Origin: Janthinobacterium sp. TND4EL3
GTDB lineage: Bacteria > Pseudomonadota > Gammaproteobacteria > Burkholderiales > Burkholderiaceae_D
DNA: 64,000 nt
Assembly: GCF_900156175.1 (NCBI RefSeq)
Contig: NZ_FTMV01000001.1
Coordinates: 1-64,000 of the forward strand
Direction: 5' to 3'
Shown: piece after piece, positions 16,187-26,191 of the stretch
Layout: the number at the start of each line of letters is the position of its first letter
Numbering within the stretch: the stretch's first letter is position 1
Position numbers and translations under genes: made by a program
The notes under the pieces: generated by a model
Databases searched by the model: none
Told to the model about the DNA's origin: nothing
The model's input: only the letters and a program-made list of their open reading frames with translations

Positions 16187-17809
16187 ATGCCGCACATCGA
16201 AAGCAAACTCAATCCGCGCAGTGAAGATTTCAAGGCCAATGCCGCGGCCATGCAAGCCATCGTCGACGATTTGCGCGACAAGGTGGAAAAGATCGCGGCC
16301 GGCGGCGGTGACGCTGCCTGCGCCAAGCATGTCGCGCGCGGAAAACTGCTGCCGCGCGACCGCGTGCAGATGCTGCTCGATCCCGGCACGCCCTTCCTCG
16401 AGTTTTCCCAGATGGCGGCCTACGCCATGTACCAGGACGCCAAGGGCGTCGATGCGGCGCCCGCCGCCGGCATCATCACCGGCATCGGCCGCGTCTCGGG
16501 CCAGGAATGCGTCATCGTGTGTAACGACGCCACCGTCAAGGGCGGCACCTACTACCCGATGACGGTCAAAAAGCATTTGCGCGCCCAGGAAATCGCCGAC
16601 CAGAACAACCTGCCCTGCATCTACCTGGTCGACTCGGGCGGCGCCAACCTGCCGAACCAGGACGACGTCTTCCCCGACCGCGACCATTTCGGCCGCATCT
16701 TCTACAACCAGGCGAATCTGTCGGCCAAGGGCATCCCGCAGATCGCCGTCGTGATGGGCTCTTGCACGGCGGGCGGCGCCTACGTGCCGGCCATGAGCGA
16801 CGAGTCGATCATCGTCAAGGAGCAGGGCACGATTTTCCTCGGCGGCCCGCCGCTGGTCAAAGCGGCGACGGGCGAAGTGGTGACGGCCGAAGACCTGGGC
16901 GGCGGCGACGTGCATACGCGTTTGTCCGGCGTGGTCGACCACCTGGCGCAGAACGACCTGCATGCGCTGTCGCTGGCGCGCACCATCGTCTCTAACCTGA
17001 ACCGCAAAAAACCGCAGCAGATGGCACTGCGCGAGTCGGTCGAGCCGAAATATCCGACGCAGGAGCTGTATGGCGTGATCCCCGTCGACACGCGCAAGCC
17101 GTTCGACGTGCGCGAGGTGATCGCGCGCATCGTCGACGGCAGCGATTTCGACGAATTCAAGGCCCGCTACGGCACCACCCTGATCTGCGGCTTCGCCCAC
17201 ATCTATGGCGTCAAGGTCGGCATCATCGCCAATAACGGCATCCTGTTCTCCGAATCGGCCCTGAAAGGCACGCATTTCATCGAATTGTGCTGCCAGCGCA
17301 AGATCCCCCTGGTGTTTTTGCAAAATATCACGGGCTTCATGGTGGGCCGCAAGTACGAAAACGAGGGCATCGCCCGCAATGGCGCCAAGATGGTCACCGC
17401 CGTGGCCACGGCCAGCGTGCCGAAATTCACGGTCATCATCGGCGGCAGCTTCGGCGCCGGCAACTACGGCATGTGCGGCCGCGCGTTCTCTCCCCGTTTC
17501 ATGTGGATGTGGCCGAATGCCCGCATTTCCGTCATGGGCGGCGACCAGGCCGCTTCCGTGCTGGCCACCGTCAAGCGCGACGGCATCGAAGGCAAGGGCG
17601 GGCAGTGGAGCGCGGACGAGGAAGCGGCCTTCAAGCAGCCGATCAAGGACCAATACGAGCACCAGGGCCACCCGTACTACGCCACCGCGCGCCTGTGGGA
17701 CGATGGCGTGATCGATCCGGCCGATACCCGCATGGTACTGGGCCTGGGGCTGTCGGCGGCGCTCAACGCGGAAATCCCGGACACGAAGTTCGGCGTATTC
17801 CGCATGTAA
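16187..17809 (+). CDS. liuB: 3-methylcrotonyl-CoA carboxylase, carboxyltransferase (beta) subunit
   Basis: A 540-residue subunit that transfers carboxybiotin-bound CO2 to 3-methylcrotonyl-CoA in leucine degradation, giving 3-methylglutaconyl-CoA. Both carboxyltransferase lobes are present. The N lobe includes [20 protein letters not shown] and [20 protein letters not shown], the latter characteristic of methylcrotonyl rather than propionyl enzymes. The C lobe includes [22 protein letters not shown] and [27 protein letters not shown] lies ahead of the ATG. Its biotin-carrying partner is liuD at 23209. The first gene after the LiuR-like operator, it is followed 21 bases later by liuC. Confidence 0.95.
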   Translation: MPHIESKLNPRSEDFKANAAAMQAIVDDLRDKVEKIAAGGGDAACAKHVARGKLLPRDRVQMLLDPGTPFLEFSQMAAYAMYQDAKGVDAAPAAGIITGIGRVSGQECVIVCNDATVKGGTYYPMTVKKHLRAQEIADQNNLPCIYLVDSGGANLPNQDDVFPDRDHFGRIFYNQANLSAKGIPQIAVVMGSCTAGGAYVPAMSDESIIVKEQGTIFLGGPPLVKAATGEVVTAEDLGGGDVHTRLSGVVDHLAQNDLHALSLARTIVSNLNRKKPQQMALRESVEPKYPTQELYGVIPVDTRKPFDVREVIARIVDGSDFDEFKARYGTTLICGFAHIYGVKVGIIANNGILFSESALKGTHFIELCCQRKIPLVFLQNITGFMVGRKYENEGIARNGAKMVTAVATASVPKFTVIIGGSFGAGNYGMCGRAFSPRFMWMWPNARISVMGGDQAASVLATVKRDGIEGKGGQWSADEEAAFKQPIKDQYEHQGHPYYATARLWDDGVIDPADTRMVLGLGLSAALNAEIPDTKFGVFRM

Positions 17810-17830
17810 GCGGCACTCAGGGAGAAGAGC

Positions 17831-18619
17831 ATGGAATTTGAAACCTTAAAGCTGGTCATCGAGGGCAATGTCGCCACCGTGACCCTGAACCGCCCCGACG
17901 TGCGCAACGCCTTCAACGAGACGACGATCGCCGAACTGGCGCGCGCCTTCGAAGGGCTGGGACGCAGCGACATGGTGCGCGCCATCGTGCTGGCCGCGAA
18001 CGGCGCGGCCTTTTGCGCCGGCGCGGACCTGAACTGGATGAAGAAGATGGCAGGCTACACGCATGCCGAAAACCAGGCCGACGCGCTGCAACTGGCGCAG
18101 ATGCTGCGCACGATTTATCTGTGCCCGAAACCCGTGGTGGCGAAGATCCAGGGCGACTGCTATGCGGGCGGCATGGGCCTTGTCGCCGCATGCGATATCA
18201 TTCTGGTTGCGGAAGACGTGCATTTCTGCCTGAGCGAAGTGCGGCTGGGACTGATCCCGGCCACTATTTCACCGTATGTCATCAAGGCCATGGGCGAAAA
18301 CGCGGCACGCCGCTATTTCCTGACGGCGGAGCGATTCTCCGCCCAGGAAGCGCTGCGCATCGGCTTTGCCCACGAGGTAGTCGAGGCGAGCGCGCTGGAC
18401 GCGAAAACGGCCGAAGTGCTCAAGGCGCTGACGGGCAACAGCCCGCACGCCGTGGCGCAAGCGAAAACGCTGGTGCGCGAGATCGCCGGCCAACCCGTCG
18501 ACGATGCGCTGCTGGCGGACACCGCCGAGCGCATCGCGCAGATCCGCGCCTCGGAGCAGGGGCGCGAAGGCGTGCAATCCTTCCTCGACAAGCGCAAGCC
18601 GGGTTGGCTCATGGGCTAG
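17831..18619 (+). CDS. liuC: Enoyl-CoA hydratase, probable 3-methylglutaconyl-CoA hydratase
   Basis: A 262-residue crotonase-family protein. The oxyanion-hole segments are NGAAFCAGADLNWMKKM and QGDCYAGGMGLVAACDI. AGADLNWMKKM is typical of LiuC, which hydrates 3-methylglutaconyl-CoA to HMG-CoA. The gene lies between liuB and the biotin genes, 21 bases after liuB, with GGAGAA ahead of its ATG. Context is decisive for substrate, since crotonases are hard to tell apart by sequence. The product would be the substrate of LiuE, encoded at 26192. Confidence 0.9.
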   Translation: MEFETLKLVIEGNVATVTLNRPDVRNAFNETTIAELARAFEGLGRSDMVRAIVLAANGAAFCAGADLNWMKKMAGYTHAENQADALQLAQMLRTIYLCPKPVVAKIQGDCYAGGMGLVAACDIILVAEDVHFCLSEVRLGLIPATISPYVIKAMGENAARRYFLTAERFSAQEALRIGFAHEVVEASALDAKTAEVLKALTGNSPHAVAQAKTLVREIAGQPVDDALLADTAERIAQIRASEQGREGVQSFLDKRKPGWLMG

Positions 18620-18664
18620 TTAATAGTCCAAAGCTCATGGATTAAGAAAATCATTGGAGCAGTT

Positions 18665-19993
18665 TTGAAAGCAGAAAAACAATCGGGCTGGGTCGAACGC
18701 AGTCTGCGCAGCGTGTGGCACCCTTGCACACAAATGCAGCACCACGAGACGGTTCCCTTGATCCCCGTCAGCCACGGCCGCGGCGCCTGGCTGTATGATC
18801 ATGAAGGACGACGCTACCTGGACGCCATCAGTTCCTGGTGGGTGAACCTGTTCGGCCATGCCAATCCGCGCATCAATGCGGAATTGAAGGACCAGCTGGA
18901 CCGGCTGGAACACGCGATGCTGGCCGGTTTCACGCATGAACCCGTGATCGAGCTGTCGGAAAAGCTCTCCGCCTTGACCGGCGGCGTGCTCGGTCACAGT
19001 TTTTATGCGTCCGATGGCGCATCGGCCGTGGAAATCGCCCTGAAAATGAGTTTTCATGCCTGGCGCAACAGCGGCAAGGGTGAAAAACAGGAATTCGTCT
19101 GCCTGAAAGGCAGCTACCACGGCGAAACCATCGGCGCCCTGGCCGTCACCGATGTCGCCCTGTTCAAGGATGCCTACGGCCCCCTGCTGCGTGCCTCGCA
19201 GACGGTGATGTCGCCCGACTTCCGGCAGGCAGCCGAGGGTGAAACGGCGCAGGACGTGGCGCGCCGCGCCGCGGCCGACGTGGAACGGCTGTTCCAGGAA
19301 AAAGCGGACAAAATCGCCGCCATCATCATCGAGCCGCTGGTGCAGTGCGCCACCGGCATGGCCATGCACGACCCGCTGTACCTGTCGCTGGTGCGCGCCC
19401 TGTGCGACCGCTACCAGGTCCATCTGATCCTCGACGAAATCGCCGTCGGCTGCGGGCGCACGGGCACCTTCTTTGCGTGCGAACAGGCCGGCATCTGGCC
19501 CGACTTCGTCTGCCTGTCCAAGGGCATCAGCGGCGGCTATTTGCCGCTGTCGCTCGTGATGACGCGCGAAGATATTTATCAGGCGTTCTACAGCACCGAC
19601 GTGCGCCGCGGCTTTTTGCATTCGCACTCGTACACGGGCAACCCGCTGGCCTGCCGCGCGGCGCTGGCGACCCTGTCGATTTTCGAGGAAGACGACGTGC
19701 TGGCGGCCAACCGGGTACGCGCCGCCAAGATCACGCGCGCCCTGGCGCCGCTGGCGCAGCATGAAAAGGTCAAGCATTTCCGCCAGCAGGGCATGATCTG
19801 GGCCTTCGATGCGGTGGACGCTGCGCCCGACTTTTCGCGCCGCTTCTTCAGCACGGCGCTGGAACACGAACTGCTGATGCGCCCCATCGGCGCCACCGTG
19901 TACCTGATGCCGCCGTACATCCTCGACGACGCAGAAATCGCGGGCCTGGGCCAGCAGACCTTGGCCGTCTTCAACCAAGTGATCGGAGCCTGA
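18665..19993 (+). CDS. bioA: Adenosylmethionine-8-amino-7-oxononanoate aminotransferase (DAPA synthase)
   Basis: A 442-residue PLP enzyme of biotin synthesis that makes 7,8-diaminopelargonic acid with SAM as amino donor. The start WHPCTQM and the segment [12 protein letters not shown] are typical, and the PLP lysine lies in [17 protein letters not shown]. The substrate arch [18 protein letters not shown] is also present. The start codon is TTG at 18665 with GGAG six bases ahead; no ATG is closer to family length. It begins 45 bases after liuC and ends one base before bioF, so it belongs to the same transcript. Confidence 0.95.
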   Translation: MKAEKQSGWVERSLRSVWHPCTQMQHHETVPLIPVSHGRGAWLYDHEGRRYLDAISSWWVNLFGHANPRINAELKDQLDRLEHAMLAGFTHEPVIELSEKLSALTGGVLGHSFYASDGASAVEIALKMSFHAWRNSGKGEKQEFVCLKGSYHGETIGALAVTDVALFKDAYGPLLRASQTVMSPDFRQAAEGETAQDVARRAAADVERLFQEKADKIAAIIIEPLVQCATGMAMHDPLYLSLVRALCDRYQVHLILDEIAVGCGRTGTFFACEQAGIWPDFVCLSKGISGGYLPLSLVMTREDIYQAFYSTDVRRGFLHSHSYTGNPLACRAALATLSIFEEDDVLAANRVRAAKITRALAPLAQHEKVKHFRQQGMIWAFDAVDAAPDFSRRFFSTALEHELLMRPIGATVYLMPPYILDDAEIAGLGQQTLAVFNQVIGA

Positions 19994-19994
19994 A

Positions 19995-21191
19995 ATGGAA
20001 CTGCTCACGCGCCTGAAGCAGCAATTGCAGGGACTGGAAGAGCGTAGCCTGATCCGCCGCCGCCGCACCGTCGACACGCCGTGCGCGCCGCGCCTGACGG
20101 TCGATGGCCGCGACATGCTGGCATTCTGCAGCAATGACTACCTGGGCCTGGCGTCGCATCCGCGCATCGTCGCTGCACTGAAAGAGGGCGCCGACCTGTA
20201 TGGCGCCGGCAGCGGCGCGTCGCACCTGATCAGCGGCCATAGCCGTGCCCACGCGCAGCTGGAAGAGCGCCTGGCCGCATTTGTCGGCGCCAACCTGGAA
20301 AACGCGCGCGCGCTGTATTTCTGCACCGGCTACATGGCCAACCTGGCTGTGCTGACGGCCCTGTCGGCGGGCGACGCGGAGGCCGAGATCTTCTCGGAAG
20401 CGCTGAACCACGCCTCGCTGATCGACGGCACGCGTTTGTCCCGCGTCAAGACGCGCGTGTATCCGCACGCCGACCTCGACGCGCTGGCGGCCCTGCTGGC
20501 GGAAAGCAAAGCCAAAACCAAGATCGTCGTCACGGACAGCGTCTTCAGCATGGATGGCGACCTGGCGCCGCTGCCCGCGCTGCTGGCCCTGTGCGAGCAG
20601 TATGGCGCCTGGCTGGTGGTCGACGACGCGCACGGCTTCGGCGCGCTGGGCGCCAACGGCCGCGGCGCACTGGAGCACTTCGGCCTGCATTCGCCCTACC
20701 TGGTCTACGTGGGCACGCTGGGCAAGTCGGCCGGCGTGGGCGGCGCCTTTGTTTGCGCGCACGAGGCCGTGATCGAAACGCTGATCCAGAAGGCCCGCCC
20801 CTACATCTTCACGACGGCGGCCGCGCCCGCGCTCGCGCACGCGCTGCTGGCCAGCCTGGACATCATCGCCGGTGAAGAAGGAAAACAACGCCGGATACAC
20901 CTGGCCGCGCTGGTGGCGCAATGGAACGAGGGCTTGCAGCTGCAGCGCTGGCAAGCCTTGCCGTCGCTCTCCGCCATCCAGCCCGTCATCATCGGCGAAA
21001 ACGCGGACATGCTCGATATCGCCGCCCAACTGTACCAGCAGGGCCTGTGGGTCGGCGCCATCCGCCCGCCCACCGTGCCAGCAGGGTCGGCGCGCCTGCG
21101 CGTGACCCTGTCGGCCGGCCATACGGCGCTGGAAGTGGCGCAATTGATCAACGCAGTCAACACCCTGGAAAGGACTCGCCATGAGCCTTGA
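19995..21191 (+). CDS. bioF: 8-amino-7-oxononanoate synthase
   Basis: A 398-residue PLP enzyme that condenses pimeloyl-ACP or -CoA with L-alanine. Landmarks include [14 protein letters not shown] near the N terminus, [28 protein letters not shown] and the lysine site [20 protein letters not shown] lies ahead of the ATG, which begins one base after the bioA stop. Its end overlaps bioD by 11 bases. No bioC or bioH is visible here, so the pimeloyl precursor route is encoded elsewhere. Confidence 0.95.
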   Translation: MELLTRLKQQLQGLEERSLIRRRRTVDTPCAPRLTVDGRDMLAFCSNDYLGLASHPRIVAALKEGADLYGAGSGASHLISGHSRAHAQLEERLAAFVGANLENARALYFCTGYMANLAVLTALSAGDAEAEIFSEALNHASLIDGTRLSRVKTRVYPHADLDALAALLAESKAKTKIVVTDSVFSMDGDLAPLPALLALCEQYGAWLVVDDAHGFGALGANGRGALEHFGLHSPYLVYVGTLGKSAGVGGAFVCAHEAVIETLIQKARPYIFTTAAAPALAHALLASLDIIAGEEGKQRRIHLAALVAQWNEGLQLQRWQALPSLSAIQPVIIGENADMLDIAAQLYQQGLWVGAIRPPTVPAGSARLRVTLSAGHTALEVAQLINAVNTLERTRHEP

Positions 21192-21972
21192 TGATCCTAT
21201 CGTGGCGGAAGTGCTGGCGGACCTGGCGCCGGCCGTGCAGCCGGCACCGGCAGCCACTGGCCTGCCGTCGCGTTTTGCCTGTTTCGTCACCGGCACGGAC
21301 ACGGAAATCGGCAAGACATTGACGTCGTCGGCCCTGCTGCACGCGCTGGTGGCGCGCGGCGTGCGCGCCTGCGGCATGAAACCGGTCGCCGCCGGCGCCG
21401 AGATGCGCGACGGCGAACTGCATAATGAAGACGCGGACAGCCTGATCGCCGCCGGCAACGTCAGCATGCTGCGCAGCCTGACGACGCCCTACATGCTCAA
21501 GGAGCCGGCGGCGCCGCACATCGCCGCCGCGCTCGAAGGCGTGAGCATCGAATCGGTGCCGATACTGGCCGCCTACCTAGAAATCGCCGCCGCCTCGGAC
21601 GCCGTCGTGGTCGAAGGCGTGGGCGGATTCCGCGTGCCGCTGTCGCCCGGTTTCGATTCGGCCGACCTGGCGCAGCAGCTCGATTTGCCCGTCATCCTCG
21701 TGGTGGGCATGCGTTTGGGCTGCATCAGCCAGGCCTTGCTGACGGTGGAAGCCATCGAAGCGCGCGGCCTGAAGGTCATCGGCTGGGTCGCCAACACGCT
21801 GGAAGTGGAAATGCGCTTCCTCGATGAAAATATCGATGCGCTGATCGAGCGCATCCCGGCGCCGCTGCTGGGCAGGGTGCCGCGCCTGGCGCAGCCGAGC
21901 GCGGAAGCGGCGGCCGCGTATCTCGATTTCACCGGCTTGCCCAACTGGCCGGCGCAACAGTCAAACATTTAA
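21181..21972 (+). CDS. bioD: Dethiobiotin synthetase
   Basis: A 263-residue ATP-dependent carboxylase that closes the ureido ring of dethiobiotin. The P-loop is [19 protein letters not shown] (about residues 36-54) and the substrate segment [10 protein letters not shown] follows. An N-terminal extension of about 30 residues (rich in Pro and Ala) precedes the P-loop, longer than in E. coli Bio[15 protein letters not shown] is the conserved magnesium/substrate loop. The start overlaps bioF by 11 bases, implying coupled translation. Family similarity would also tolerate a later start, but no alternative ATG lies before the P-loop. Confidence 0.93.
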   Translation: MSLDDPIVAEVLADLAPAVQPAPAATGLPSRFACFVTGTDTEIGKTLTSSALLHALVARGVRACGMKPVAAGAEMRDGELHNEDADSLIAAGNVSMLRSLTTPYMLKEPAAPHIAAALEGVSIESVPILAAYLEIAAASDAVVVEGVGGFRVPLSPGFDSADLAQQLDLPVILVVGMRLGCISQALLTVEAIEARGLKVIGWVANTLEVEMRFLDENIDALIERIPAPLLGRVPRLAQPSAEAAAAYLDFTGLPNWPAQQSNI

Positions 21973-22003
21973 CGTATTTAAAAAATAGAAGCGAAGGAAT
22001 CAC

Positions 22004-23050
22004 ATGTCTCACGTCCAAGAAGCAGCAAAAACCGTCGAACTGCACCGCCCTGCGGCGCGCATCACCGTGCCGGAAGCGGCCACCTGGCCCGTCGCCGACG
22101 TGCTGGCCCTGTTCGACCTGCCATTCAATGAGCTGATGTTCCAGGCCCAGCAAACCCACCGCGCCAACTTCCCCGACGGCGACGTGGAACTGGCGACCCT
22201 GTTGTCGATCAAGACAGGCGGCTGCGAGGAAGACTGCGGCTACTGCCCGCAGGCGGCCCGCTACGACACGGGCGTGGAAGCGAAGAAAATCCTCGACATC
22301 GACACGGTGCTCGACGCGGCCCGCCAGGCGAAAGCCAACGGCGCCACGCGCTTCTGCATGGGCGCCGCCTGGCGCAGCCCGAAAGAGCGCGACATGGAAA
22401 AAGTCGAAGAGATGGTGAGCAAGGTCAAGGCGCTGGGCCTGGAAACGTGCGCTACTTTGGGCATGCTGGAAGAGGGACAAGCGGACCGCCTGAAAAACGC
22501 GGGCCTGGACTTCTACAACCATAACCTGGACACGGCGCCCGAGTTCTACGACAACGTCATCTCCACGCGCGAATACCAGGACCGTCTGGACACGTTGGGC
22601 CGCGTGCGCGAAGCGGGCCTGAAAGTGTGCTGCGGCGGCATCGTCGGCATGGGCGAAACGCGCTTGCAGCGCGCGGGCCTGATCGCCCAGCTGGCGAACC
22701 TGAATCCGTATCCTGAATCGGTGCCCGTCAACCACCTGGTGCAGGTGGAAGGCACGCCTTTGTACGGCCTGGAAGCGCTGGACCCGTTCGAATTCGTGCG
22801 CACGATCGCCGTGGCCCGCATCACCATGCCGAAGGCGCGCGTGCGCCTGTCGGCCGGCCGCCGCCAGATGGGCGAAGCCGTGCAAGCCATGTGCTTCCTG
22901 GCTGGCGCCAATTCCATCTTCTACGGCGACAAGCTGCTCACCACCGACAACCCGGAAGCGGAAGACGACCGCACCCTGTTGAATAAACTGGGCTTGCAGA
23001 CGCGCGGCGCCATGCTGGACTCGGTACAGAAAGAGAAGTGCGGCTGCTGA
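22004..23050 (+). CDS. bioB: Biotin synthase
   Basis: A 348-residue radical SAM enzyme that inserts sulfur into dethiobiotin. The SAM cluster motif CxxxCxxC appears as CEEDCGYC (about residues 73-80), followed by [10 protein letters not shown]. Later landmarks are [29 protein letters not shown] and [11 protein letters not shown], which supply ligands of the auxiliary iron-sulfur cluster; the conserved arginine lies in RLSAGR. GAAGGA lies ahead of the ATG. It completes the A-F-D-B set. Two hairpin repeats follow before liuD. Confidence 0.97.
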   Translation: MSHVQEAAKTVELHRPAARITVPEAATWPVADVLALFDLPFNELMFQAQQTHRANFPDGDVELATLLSIKTGGCEEDCGYCPQAARYDTGVEAKKILDIDTVLDAARQAKANGATRFCMGAAWRSPKERDMEKVEEMVSKVKALGLETCATLGMLEEGQADRLKNAGLDFYNHNLDTAPEFYDNVISTREYQDRLDTLGRVREAGLKVCCGGIVGMGETRLQRAGLIAQLANLNPYPESVPVNHLVQVEGTPLYGLEALDPFEFVRTIAVARITMPKARVRLSAGRRQMGEAVQAMCFLAGANSIFYGDKLLTTDNPEAEDDRTLLNKLGLQTRGAMLDSVQKEKCGC

Positions 23051-23060
23051 TCCCGGCCCT

Positions 23061-23147
23061 GTCGGGTTACGCCGTGCCGGCTAACCCGACCTACGAAAAC
23101 CACCTTGCCATGCGTAGGTCGGTTTAGCGCGTAGCGCGTAAACCGAC
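23061..23147. repeat. Pair of REP-like palindromes in opposite orientation
   Basis: Hairpin 1 spans 23061-23090 (arms GTCGGGTTA/TAACCCGAC). Hairpin 2 spans 23118-23147 (arms GTCGGTTTA/TAAACCGAC with internal GCGC pairing). Each is flanked by GTAG on the GTCGG side, but hairpin 1 has it on the minus strand and hairpin 2 on the plus strand, so the two units face each other. The GTAGGTCGG...CCGAC form is, from memory, a common intergenic repeat in Proteobacteria. It lies between bioB and liuD and could limit or protect the transcript. Confidence 0.8.
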
Positions 23148-23208
23148 AAGCCAGCACACAACGTCCGCCAAGAGACAGCTGCCCCCTTTGAGAGAATAGA
23201 GAGAGACC

Positions 23209-25236
23209 ATGTTCACTAAAATCCTGATCGCCAACCGCGGCGAAATCGCTTGCCGCGTCGCCGCCACCGCGCGCCGCATGGGCATCCAGACCGTCGCCGT
23301 GTATTCGGAAGCGGACGCCAACGCCAAGCACGTCGCCGTCTGCGACGAAGCGGTGCTGATCGGCCCCGCGCCGGCCAAGGAAAGCTATCTGTGCGGCGAC
23401 AAGATCATCGCCGTGGCGCTGGCCACTGGCGCCCAGGCGATCCACCCCGGCTACGGCTTTTTGTCCGAAAACGCCGACTTCGCCGACGCCTGCCACGCGG
23501 CGGGCCTCGTCTTCATCGGCCCGCCGGCTTCCGCCATGCGCGCCATGGGCTCGAAATCGGCGGCCAAGTCGCTGATGGAGAAAGCCAACGTGCCGCTGGT
23601 GCCCGGCTACCACGGCGAGAATCAGGATGCGGACTTCTTGCACGGACAAGCCGACAAGATCGGCTACCCCGTGCTGCTGAAGGCGTCCGCCGGCGGCGGC
23701 GGCAAGGGCATGCGCGTCATCGAGAACAGCGCCGACTTCAAGGCGGCGCTGGCCTCGTGCAAGCGCGAGGCGATCAGCTCTTTCGGCGACGACAAGGTGC
23801 TGGCCGAAAAATACCTGTCGCGTCCGCGCCATATCGAAATCCAGGTGTTTGCCGACACGCTGGGCAACTGCATCTACCTGTTCGAGCGCGATTGCTCGGT
23901 GCAGCGCCGTCACCAGAAGGTGCTGGAAGAGGCGCCGGCGCCGGGCATGCCGGCTGACCGCCGCGCGGCCATGGGCGAGGCGGCCGTCGCCGCCGCCAAG
24001 GCCGTCGGTTATGTCGGTGCGGGCACGGTGGAATTCATCGCCAACCAGGACGGCTCGTTCTACTTCATGGAGATGAACACGCGCCTGCAGGTGGAGCACC
24101 CGGTGACGGAAATGATCACCGGCACCGACCTGGTGGAATGGCAGCTGCGCGTCGCCTTTGGCGAGCCGCTGCCGAAGAAACAGAATGAATTGACGATCCA
24201 CGGCCACGCCATCGAGGCGCGCATCTATGCGGAAAATCCGGAGAAGGGCTTTTTGCCGTCGATCGGCACCCTGCGCCACATGCAGTCGCCATCGGCCGTG
24301 ACGTTCGAACTGGGCGGCACCGTGGTGCCGGCCGCCGTGCGCATCGATTCGGGCGTGCGCGAAGGCGACGCCATCTCGCCGTTCTACGACCCGATGATCG
24401 CCAAGCTGATCGTCTGGGGCGCGGACCGCCGCGTAGCGCTGGCGCGCATGGCGCAGGCGCTGGCCGACTACCAGATCGTGGGCCTGGCCAGCAATATCAC
24501 CTTTTTGAAGCGCCTGGTCGAAGGCCAGGCGTTTGCCAGCGCCGACCTCGATACGGGTTTGATCGAGCGCAATCAGGCGTCGCTGTTCCCCGCCCTGCAA
24601 GCGGCGCCCGACACGGCCCTGGCGCTGGCGGCAGTCAGCCTGCTGACGCAAGAAAAGGCGGCGTCCGAAGCGCAGTCGGGCAACCCCGCCGACCCGTGGG
24701 GCAATGCCCTGGGCTGGCGCCTGAACAGCACCCTGGGCCGCAGCCTGGCGTTTGCCGACGAATTCGCGCTGGCCGGCGACAGCAAGGCCTATGCCGCGCG
24801 CATCGCCTACAAGACCGATGGCTGGCTGTTCAACGGCCAGCCCCTGACCCTGACGGCGCGCACAGGCAACGAGCTGCACATCAAGCTCGGTGAACGTGCC
24901 GTGCACGGCACGGTGCTGCGCGACGGCGAGCAGTTCCACGTATTCACCGGCGGCTTGCACTACACCTTGCACTACAGCGACCCGATGGCCCATGCGGGCG
25001 AAACGGAAGCGGAAGGCGGCCGCCTGACGGCGCCGATGCCGGGCAAGGTCGTCGCCGTGCTGGTCAACAAAGGGCAGGACGTCAAGAAGGGTGAGCCGCT
25101 GGTCATCATGGAAGCGATGAAGATGGAGCACACGATCGCCGCGCCGCACGACGGCCTGGTGGAAGACGTGCTGTATGCGGTCGGCGACCAGGTGGCCGAT
25201 GGCGCGCCGCTGCTGGCCTTCAAGGCTGCCGCGTAA
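23209..25236 (+). CDS. liuD: 3-methylcrotonyl-CoA carboxylase, biotin carboxylase/carrier (alpha) subunit
   Basis: A 675-residue biotin-dependent subunit. Residues 1-450 form the biotin carboxylase with the start KILIANRGEIACRV, the ATP-grasp loop KASAGGGGKGMR and EMNTRLQVEHPVTE. A linker domain follows, and the C terminus is a biotinyl carrier domain with the attachment motif EAMKMEH near residue 640. It partners with LiuB. A purine-rich GAGAGAG precedes the ATG. It lies downstream of the four biotin genes, so cofactor synthesis and the acceptor protein are probably made from one region of mRNA, although the two hairpins before it could alter the ratio. Confidence 0.94.
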   Translation: MFTKILIANRGEIACRVAATARRMGIQTVAVYSEADANAKHVAVCDEAVLIGPAPAKESYLCGDKIIAVALATGAQAIHPGYGFLSENADFADACHAAGLVFIGPPASAMRAMGSKSAAKSLMEKANVPLVPGYHGENQDADFLHGQADKIGYPVLLKASAGGGGKGMRVIENSADFKAALASCKREAISSFGDDKVLAEKYLSRPRHIEIQVFADTLGNCIYLFERDCSVQRRHQKVLEEAPAPGMPADRRAAMGEAAVAAAKAVGYVGAGTVEFIANQDGSFYFMEMNTRLQVEHPVTEMITGTDLVEWQLRVAFGEPLPKKQNELTIHGHAIEARIYAENPEKGFLPSIGTLRHMQSPSAVTFELGGTVVPAAVRIDSGVREGDAISPFYDPMIAKLIVWGADRRVALARMAQALADYQIVGLASNITFLKRLVEGQAFASADLDTGLIERNQASLFPALQAAPDTALALAAVSLLTQEKAASEAQSGNPADPWGNALGWRLNSTLGRSLAFADEFALAGDSKAYAARIAYKTDGWLFNGQPLTLTARTGNELHIKLGERAVHGTVLRDGEQFHVFTGGLHYTLHYSDPMAHAGETEAEGGRLTAPMPGKVVAVLVNKGQDVKKGEPLVIMEAMKMEHTIAAPHDGLVEDVLYAVGDQVADGAPLLAFKAAA

Positions 25237-25257
25237 GGGGCGCCCTTGGAAACGTCC

Positions 25258-26190
25258 ATGCGCATTCTTCTACAACGGTCGGACGGCAAGGAGGCGGCAT
25301 GGATCAGCGACTTCCGCGACTTGCTGCCCGAAGCCGAGATTGTCTTCTGGCGCGAAGGCGAGACGTTCGCGCCTTGCGACTATGCCGTCGTGTGGCAGCC
25401 GCCCGCCGCCATGCTGCCCGCATTGAGCGAAGTCAAAGCCATCTTCAACACGGGCGCCGGCGTCGACGCGCTGCTGAAATTCGGCGACGCGCTGCCGGCC
25501 CACGTGCCGCTGGTGCGCCTCGATGACGCGGGCATGGGCGTGCAGATGGCCGAGTATGTGAGCCACGCCGTGCTGCGCCACTTCCGCCGCTTTGACGACT
25601 ACGAGGCGCAGGGCCGCGCCGGCATCTGGCAGCCGCTGCCCGCCTTCGACAAGATGGATTTCCCCGTCGGCGTGCTGGGCATGGGCGTGCTGGGCACGCG
25701 CGTGCTGCAGGCGCTGGCGCAGTTCGAATTCCCTTTGCGGGGCTGGAGCCGCAGCCGGAAGCACATCGATGGCGTGCAGTGTTTTGCGGGCGAGGAGGGG
25801 CTCGATGCCTTCTTGCGCGGCACGCGCGTGCTGGTGTGCATGCTGCCGCTCACGCCGGAAACGCACAACCTGCTCGACCGCGCGCGCCTGTCCATGCTGC
25901 TGCCGGGCGCCTACGTCATCAACGTGGCGCGCGGCGCGCATCTGGCCGAGCCGGACTTATTGACGTTGATCCGCTCCGGGCATATCGCCGGGGCGACGCT
26001 GGACGTGTTCCGCAACGAGCCGCTGCCGCAGCAGCACCCGTTCTGGCAAGAACCGCGCATCACCATCACGCCGCATATTTCGGCGGCCACCCTGCGCCGC
26101 GAAAGCGTGGCGCAGATCGCCGCCAAGATGCGCCGCCTGCACGCCGGAGAGCTTGTCGCCGGCATCGTCAACCGTTTGCAAGGATATTGA
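25258..26190 (+). CDS. ghrA: Glyoxylate/hydroxypyruvate reductase A-like dehydrogenase
   Basis: A 310-residue D-2-hydroxyacid dehydrogenase. The nucleotide-binding motif GVLGMGVLGTRVLQAL lies mid-protein. Catalytic residues can be seen as Arg in NVARGAHL, Glu in FRNEPLP and His in ITPHISAATL. It resembles E. coli GhrA, which reduces glyoxylate and hydroxypyruvate with NADPH. ATG 25258 matches the GhrA N terminus (MRILLQ); a TTG at 25246 with AAGGGG ahead is a real alternative and would add four residues. The position between liuD and liuE is not explained by known leucine catabolism, so an unrecognised 2-ketoacid side reaction is possible. Confidence 0.87.
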   Translation: MRILLQRSDGKEAAWISDFRDLLPEAEIVFWREGETFAPCDYAVVWQPPAAMLPALSEVKAIFNTGAGVDALLKFGDALPAHVPLVRLDDAGMGVQMAEYVSHAVLRHFRRFDDYEAQGRAGIWQPLPAFDKMDFPVGVLGMGVLGTRVLQALAQFEFPLRGWSRSRKHIDGVQCFAGEEGLDAFLRGTRVLVCMLPLTPETHNLLDRARLSMLLPGAYVINVARGAHLAEPDLLTLIRSGHIAGATLDVFRNEPLPQQHPFWQEPRITITPHISAATLRRESVAQIAAKMRRLHAGELVAGIVNRLQGY

Positions 26191-26191
26191 G

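Noticed and set aside
22921..25149. A 742-codon minus-strand open frame
   Set aside because: It covers liuD on the opposite strand. LiuD is complete and well supported; the antisense product has no recognisable domain.
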